DNA of 64,000 nt from Acholoe squamosa (lineage: Eukaryota > Annelida > Polychaeta > Phyllodocida > Polynoidae). The first letter of the stretch is position 1, and each line of letters opens with the position of its first letter. Under the pieces are notes generated by a model. The model ran no database searches. It was not told the DNA's origin and worked only from the letters and a program-made list of their open reading frames with translations. The DNA lies in assembly GCA_949317995.1 (NCBI GenBank), contig OX439039.1, positions 14,809,282 through 14,873,281 of the forward strand, given 5' to 3'. Shown here one piece after another: positions 58,259 through 64,000 of this stretch. The position numbers and the translations under genes are program-made.

Positions 58259-58490
58259 CATGGCAACGTGATTCTTTTTCTATCAGTCTATTTGTATAAA
58301 CCTTCAGCTGAACAACATGTGCATGAAATCATTTAATTGTGTAAATAAAGTTATTGGATTACATTGCTGACCGAGCTACCATATTCTTTTAACAAGGGGT
58401 GTGGTCTATTTCATAATTATCTAATGATTTGACAATGTCAATGTCTGCTGTTATAGTAGGTATAATCATTTAATTTAAGTACTCTAAAAT
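58259..58490 (+). repeat. duplicated segment, copy 2, first block
   Basis: Partner of 47852-48070: AAAGTTATTGGATTACATTG, AAGGGGTGTGGTCTATTTCA, TTGACAATGTCAATG. The following blocks of copy 2 are at 61035-61200 and 61630-62070. Confidence 0.75.
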
Positions 58491-59159
58491 GCCCAAATAT
58501 TCATTTTCATAAGCCATTATAAATGCAGAAGTTTAGATGGTGAGATAAATCATTATCTAATAGAATTGGTGTACACAGGTGGGAGGTGAGTCAGGAGGGT
58601 CAGTACACCTGGGCGCTGTTGCAAAAACATTGGGATTTGGATTCGCACTGGAGCTAACTCACCTTTAAGTTCCCTGGAGGGTGTTGCTCCTATAGCAAAA
58701 GGAAGAGCTGGCTAAAAATGCCCTCATTTCCAGTCTTTTCTTTTCATGTAGCTATAAATTGTCCCTTTCGTTGCTCACAAGTGGGCATTCAAGTATGGTG
58801 CTAAAAAAAGGGGATTTCAGTAGGTACCTAGTTTGGAGAAGTCAGTCACTAGAATGTACGATAGAGTGTGTAACATGAGTAGGTACCTTATAGTGCAGCT
58901 CTCTCTGTTTTAAACAAGGCAGGTGACTTTTCAGACTTATGTGGTGAGTGCAAGTTAAATGGTGAAGCAGAGCGTAACTTCTTTTGAAAAGAGGGTACCT
59001 ACTGAAAGCTCTTTTTACCATAGGAGCAACATGCTCCTGTGATTCTCCACCCTAAGAAGCAACTTCCCACCTTATGTATACTATAATGGAATTGACTTCC
59101 TCTGAATCAGACTGTGTTGTGAAAAGTTAGGGGACCTGGTTCCACCTGAATGCTTCCCA

Positions 59160-60085
59160 TGGTAGTTAGGCCAGGAGGGTGTTGCGAAAACAATCGGATT
59201 CAGATTCTCACTGTCGTAACTAACCTACCAGTTCCTAGCTGTTCTGCTGATCAGCAGGCTGTTGCAAAAAGTTTTGGAAACGGTTTTGTCGGAGGTGGTA
59301 TTCCCAAAATGGAACTGACTGACCTCAGGGAATCAAATCCGAATCTTTTTGCAACAGCCTCCAGAACCAACTTCTCACCTTACACTCGGAATCAATCTTT
59401 TTAGTGTGGGTCATACTGGGAAGCATCCCCCAATTCATGACAACTTAAGATTTAATTCTATAACCTACTACCTTCCTGCAAAACAGGGGAGAAGTCATTG
59501 CCTGAGGCTAGTCAGTTCCCATCTGGGAATAGCACATCCGGCAGAATTGAATTCCTATCCTTTCGCATCACCCTCCAGGGTATTGGAGGAAGGAACTAGC
59601 CAGAAATTGGTTCTTACTTGGGAAGTAGGATTACCAATTACCTTTGGGCAACACAACAGAGAATTACCTTTGGGCAACACAACAGAGAATTGATTCCCTG
59701 AGGTCAGTCAGTTCCTTTTTGGGAATAGCACCTCCAACAGAACTCATTTCCTATCTCAACACCTTTCTGGCTAGAGTATGCAGGTCTGTAGGTGGTGGGG
59801 GTGCACCAGGAGGCTGTTGTGAAAAAATTTGAAAATGGTTCTGTCGGAGGTCCTATTCCCAAAACGAAACACACTCACCTCAGGAAATTGATTCTTTTGT
59901 GTGTTGCGAAAAGGGAATTGGTCAGAGGAGTGGTATAGTAGTGGTCCAGAGTCGGGGTGTAATTCTGAAGTAGGAACCAATTCTCTGGGGAAGTCAATTC
60001 TCAGGGTGGGGAAGAGTGGAGAATTGGAAGATCAAATAGCTACAGTGAGAATTTGAATTCAATTATTTTTGCAACAGCCTCCAGG
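59160..60085. mobile_element. cluster of GGAGG..TTGC elements, nested or fused
   Basis: Termini of the 57453 type occur at about 59166, 59252, 59346 (inverse), 59565 (inverse), 59810 and 60064 (inverse). Interior phrases (GAATTGATTC, GGGAAT.AC) repeat in both orientations. Probably several copies inserted into one another. Confidence 0.7.
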
Positions 60086-60248
60086 TGGGCGCCTCTAATG
60101 ACTGGGTATGACAGATGTCCACACAACTGATGTAAGAGACTTAAAGGTTATTTCAAAATTGATTCAATGTTGTGTGCCCACTGGTTTGGAGGTGAAAGGC
60201 AAATTACATGTTTCAGAGATGAGTGAATTTGGAGACAACTTGTATCTA

Positions 60249-60481
60249 CACTGTAAAAAATAACTGTTGAATCTACAGGGGATCCTTGTAAAATTGAACA
60301 GAGAACCACCATCATTATATAGCAGGGGGCCAGTGAGTTATTACAAGAAGCCACAGGTGGCAGTGTGGTGGTACAAGGAATCTCTGAAAATAACGACAAC
60401 TCTATGAAAATAACGATGTATCACAGGCAGCTTTGGGAAGAGGATTCCGTTGTTATTCTAATGACATTTTATTTTGCAGTG
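60249..60481. mobile_element. 233-bp MITE-like element with TA flanks
   Basis: Left end CACTGTAAAAAATAA, inverse of right end CACTGCAAAATAAAA, with TA on both sides. The terminus resembles the 45946 end (CACTGTAAGA). Confidence 0.6.
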
Positions 60482-60663
60482 TATCAACAAATCATATGAT
60501 ATTTTCAAAATCCTTTTAGCTGTATGGAGCTAACATCCATACTTCTTTCAGAATTATGAAGCTATCCTTTATACTGATTTTACATTTGAGAGAAACTGTC
60601 CGAGAAAAATGTAGCAGCAAAGGATACATATTGAAATTCTATACAGGGTTCCATAATGATTTC

Positions 60664-60780
60664 GTAAGTGAAATATAATATAAGCCTACCTCAAATATAA
60701 GCTTGCCTTATTTACAAGCCTAGTCAATTTCGCATTTCAAATCAATACAAGCCCGGACTTATAATTGGGGAAATGCTGTA
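60664..60780. mobile_element. diverged TATAAG-motif element
   Basis: TATAAGCCTACCTC, TATAAGCTTGCCTTA and ACAAGCCCGGACTTATAA recur in a short stretch, related to 4770-5008. Confidence 0.45.
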
Positions 60781-61034
60781 TTTGCAATATAATAATTCTG
60801 ACAAATTTCCCTTTTCAGTGGGTCTAGAATCTTTAGGTCACACTAGACCTAGGTGCTTCAATTAATTTCATATTTGATCACAATTTCAGATGTTATATTT
60901 TGAAAGGGGGGGGGGCCTAATTTAGCCCCTAATTTTGGCTAAATTCTAGGGTAAAAAGAATAAGTACAGGGAAAAGGGGGGCGCGCCCCCAGCGCCCCTT
61001 CTAAATCCGCCACTCGACGTATTTTCACTACCCT

Positions 61035-62070
61035 CTTACTCAGATTCTGACAAACCAAATTCATTAAGTCGATATTTTGTAGAGTCAATAGAATATTGTA
61101 TTTGCTAATAACAAAGGTTTTGACCCAAAGACTTCTATTTGCAATTAGTTGTTGCTACCGCTTATTTCTTGGTAGTTTTGACTACAAGTCCTGATTGTTA
61201 CATGGTTCTTAAAACTTGATCCCTAAAACATGGATATGATGAGTCAATGACAGAGATAGGCTCTAGCTTTAAGCTGATATCTAAATCACTGTTCTGTTTG
61301 CTGCAATTGCGAAAGGATCAATGTCTCTTGAAAACATAAGAATTTTGAAAACCTTCCATGCAATTCAGTGCAACGAACTATAGACTACTATACTGTATTT
61401 GTCAGTGTCTTGAGTAACACTTGATTAGTTTCTAATCCAATTTAGTTTACCATATTCAACCTAATGGCTGCACATACCCTAATATACACCTTCATTTCGC
61501 TCTTAGTTTAGACTAAAAATGAGGCCTTATTTCACCCTATTAAACTATTAGGCACAAATGTCATATACTTTTTTGAGCCAACTGTGCACTAATTACGTCA
61601 AATATATTATATATGCATTAGCATTGTCTGTTGTTTTTGTTATTTAACTATATTGATGCCTCCAGGTTTGTTTTCTTTTACCTTCAGGATACATAAGTTT
61701 CTGGTGGAGAGCAACTTGTCTGAGGTGTTATCCAGAAGTGTATCTAGTAGTAGAATAATGCTCCTATGCTGCTGGTGAGATCCAGAGTTGAAATTGTGTA
61801 TTGGGATGACAGAGGGCTACGCTTTAGAGACAGAGAGAGAAAGAAAAGAGGAAATTAAAGAGGCAGGGGAGTGAAAGATGGGGGTAGGCTGATAAGATGA
61901 GGTTGCACAACCAAACATTTTCCAGGGGAAAATACTGCTCTATAGCAATACCGTTACTACATTTGGATAGCCCCACAAGAATTTAGAGAGCAAATGACAA
62001 ATCAGCTGTCTCTTTCACACACAAGTACAACCATATGGCATGACTACAGGCATCGCGGACATCAGGGAAT
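61035..62070 (+). repeat. duplicated segment, copy 2, later blocks
   Basis: 61035-61200 matches 48240-48420 and 61630-62070 matches 48870-49300, in the same strand and order. Sequence between them is not shared. Confidence 0.7.
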
Positions 62071-62099
62071 AACCACTACAGCCTACTAGCAGCATTGTA

Positions 62100-62225
62100 A
62101 AAAAATGCTTCTTACTCAAATATCTGCATAGAAATCATACTTCTACTTACAAATGCCCTTTCAAACAAAACACACATATGTATTTTAATCCATGATTTTA
62201 TGATTTCAAGCATCTTTCAATGCAG
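62100..62225 (+). repeat. duplicated block, partner at 55405-55520
   Basis: CTTCTTACTCAAATATCTGC, CCTTTCAAACAAAACACAC and ATGATTTCAAGCATCTTTC recur in the same order. Confidence 0.7.
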
Positions 62226-62770
62226 GAAACAGTAACTTCACACCATTGATGGATGCAACTCAAGGATTATGCTAAATGGTTGGTTTAATAGTATAATGTA
62301 CAAATGATGTGCTGGTGAGGCTGCTTGCTGCTAGTGAGGTTGCTTCCCACCACTGAACCACCTTAATGCATCAATGTGGCGGGCAGCGATATCCGGACGG
62401 TCTCACCGTCCGAACAACGATCCTTATTCTGACGTTGGGGGTTGGACACAAGACTGGACATTTGGGGTGGGACACAGGACTGGACGGTAGGTGTGGGACA
62501 CAGGACTGGACAGTGGGTGTGGGACATGCAGGGGCGTGGGAAGCAGTTTCAGAGTGGGTGGGACCAGGGGAGTTTTCTGCAATTTTTTACCTCCCTTTGC
62601 TTGACCTTTTAGTTTCGACCTTTTGAGGAGTTGGCCAAAAGTGGGGAGACATGTCCCTCCCTGTCCCCCCTGCTTTCCATGCCCATGACACAGGACTGGT
62701 CGGTGGGGGTGGGACACAGGACATTGTAGTGATATATACAGTCTATACTCTGCCAGCATCTTGTGTACAA

Positions 62771-62845
62771 CCCTTTGTGGCCTAATGGATAATGTCCTGA
62801 ACTTTGGATTTCACCTTGCAGGTTCGAACCCTACTGTGTTTCCCC
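62771..62845 (+). repeat. tRNA-Arg-like sequence, tRNA pseudogene or SINE head
   Basis: GTGGCCTAATGGATAA fits the tRNA D-arm and pol III A box, and GCAGGTTCGAACCC fits the T-arm and B box. Spacing matches a tRNA, and the sequence most resembles tRNA-Arg. The anticodon loop reads CTTTGGA. Acceptor stem pairing is poor and the T-stem has a mismatch, so it is not a working tRNA. Confidence 0.65.
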
Positions 62846-62981
62846 CCTCCGCCTTTTTTTAGGTGGTGGGACACAGGACACACCAAGAGGGATGGACACA
62901 GGACTCTCCTGGACTCTCCTACAGGGTAGGACACAGGACACACCAGGAGGCCAGGGCACAGGACTCTCCTGGGGGACACAT

Positions 62982-63565
62982 GTGAGCCAGCAAGCAGAAA
63001 TGGGGGTTCCTGCGGGATTTAGTACCTGTTTTAGCCACCATGGGGCACCACTATGGGCTAGAATAGGAAAGATATGTCTAAAACAATTATAGGGTACTTT
63101 TGTATGGAGAATTCAATGATTTTTGATAAAATGTTATATTTTGGGTGAAAAGGTTCTAAATTAGGCTTATAAAAGGGCACTTTTTATTTCTGTTGCCATG
63201 GAAACATGATTTCCATTTTAAATAGGAAAATCAATGATCCCATTCGAAAGAATTTTTCACCAGGTTTATTATGGTGAGAACAGAACGAAAATACCATTTC
63301 TAGATCAAAAGTTATAGGCAATAGAATAAGAAAATTATGCTAATTTAGCTAATTAGCATAAATTATGATAATTATAGATGTATCTCATTACCAATTAGGC
63401 ATAGAGCTTATTGCCATTCAGAAATGGTCATACCTACCCATATTTAGCAAGCCATTCCCCTTAAACTAACAGGAGTATCTTCTCTTGCAATATATCACTG
63501 GAAAGCTAGTGATCTGAATTTTAAAGTTGACTTTTAGCAGGGAGCACCCTTTCTCCTTACCTCTA
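62982..63565 (-). repeat. dispersed repeat, copy 2 (inverted partner at 8525-9095)
   Basis: Inverse order of the same landmarks: TTCCTGCGGGATTTAGTACC, TGTTGCCATGGAAACATG, AATTAGCATAAATTATGATA, CTACCCATATTTAGCAAGCC, GACTTTTAGC..GGAGCACCC. Confidence 0.8.
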
Positions 63566-63770
63566 CGCACATGTGGGGAAAAAAGGACCACTGTCTGTCC
63601 TGTGTCCCACCATCCCTGTCTGTCCCGTGTCCCACCCTCCACAAGAACAGGGGATGTCCTGTATACCACCCTTCCTCTATGTCCTGTCTCCCACCTCCAC
63701 CGTCCGAATAAGGATCGTTATACAGATGGTGATGCGGTCCGGATATCACTTGCCCAATGTGGCCCTATTG

Positions 63771-64000
63771 AGTTACTTGTCACCATGAATTTATGCACCA
63801 TGGCAACTTAAACTTAAAGGGTTAACTTCAGGATATCATGTCCCTTTAACCTTCTACTATACTGGAGCACCAATCCAAACACCAAGCTCTTACAGTCTAT
63901 ACTGCCTTAATGTGACCACACCCACACACACCCACACCCACACACACATGAGGGGCACATACTTGCTTTATTGAAGCGTTTAGCCCTAGTAGACCTTATC
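63771..64000. other. no gene; short CA/CCCACA repeat
   Basis: A (CACACC)n-like tract lies at about 63913-63950. Part of 63810-63900 resembles 47510-47620. Confidence 0.5.

Larger units (their letters stand above)
62382..63770. mobile_element. 1.4-kb TIR structure with GGGACACAGGAC repeats
   Basis: The left end has GCGATATCCGGACGGT.. and AACGATCCTTATTC. The inverse of the right end has GTGATATCCGGACCGC.. and AACGATCCTTATTC, over about 55 bases. Next to each end, a 25-base phrase GGGACACAGGACTGGAC repeats, and it repeats in inverse near the right end. The interior includes a tRNA-like sequence and copy 2 of the 8.5-kb repeat. No transposase seen. Confidence 0.7.

Noticed and set aside
62771..62845. 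Functional tRNA-Arg gene
   Set aside because: A and B boxes are good, but acceptor-stem pairing fails and the T-stem has a mismatch; a tRNA-derived repeat is more likely.
62366..62979. Frames rich in RPVLCP-type repeats
   Set aside because: Translation of the 25-bp GGGACACAGGAC repeat.

Overview
The window is nuclear DNA of a multicellular animal. Protein-coding genes are split by GT-AG introns, coding density is very low, and the rest is AT-rich and packed with LTR, non-LTR and DNA-transposon debris, simple repeats and hairpin elements. The gene types (secreted carboxylesterase, CRAL-TRIO lipid carrier, signal-peptide plus Ig-domain proteins, C2H2 zinc finger, GT32-like glycosyltransferase) and a Ty3-type element of the K02A2.6/mag style fit a marine invertebrate, perhaps a deuterostome. 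I cannot name the species.

Layout. 0-9 kb: a 5' exon leaving the left edge on the minus strand, several MITE-like repeats, a broken GT32 glycosyltransferase copy (2.8-3.6 kb) and the last exon of a C2H2 zinc-finger gene (5.7-5.9 kb). 8.4-17.7 kb: a transposon graveyard. A complete 4,943-bp Ty3/Gypsy element (9829-14771) has 173-bp LTRs and a 5-bp target duplication; it lies between same-strand LINE endonuclease fragments, and two LINE 3' ends follow. 19.2-20.1 kb: a foldback element built from a repeated 20-bp motif. 20.3-24.3 kb: an eight-exon carboxylesterase/cholinesterase-like gene (+), reconstructed as 573 codons. 25.1-29.9 kb: a seven-exon CRAL-TRIO gene (-), reconstructed as 317 codons. 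30.4-33.2 kb: TIR and hairpin elements.

35.4-44.1 kb: an immunoglobulin-domain locus on the minus strand. One copy has a signal peptide, two Ig-like domains in one exon and a third in the next, all joined in phase 1, but with an in-frame TGA. A second, tandem copy is more decayed, with three in-frame stops.

44-64 kb: no convincing gene. This part holds an old interspersed duplication (about 46-49 kb against 58-62 kb), a 2.5-kb inverted duplication of an unidentified retroelement-like 5' region (51.1-53.7 kb), a nested pair of elements whose TTAA empty site survives in the sister arm (53.9-55.0 kb), a minisatellite with a 46-bp unit and 92-bp higher-order period (56.3-56.9 kb), a family of elements with GGAGG..TTGC termini (57.4-60.1 kb), and a 1.4-kb TIR structure containing a tRNA-Arg-like sequence (62.4-63.8 kb).

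The host genes do not form a pathway. The esterase and CRAL-TRIO genes are convergent, with about 0.8 kb between their stop codons. The window shows layered transposon insertion, with several insertion events readable from target duplications or empty sites.
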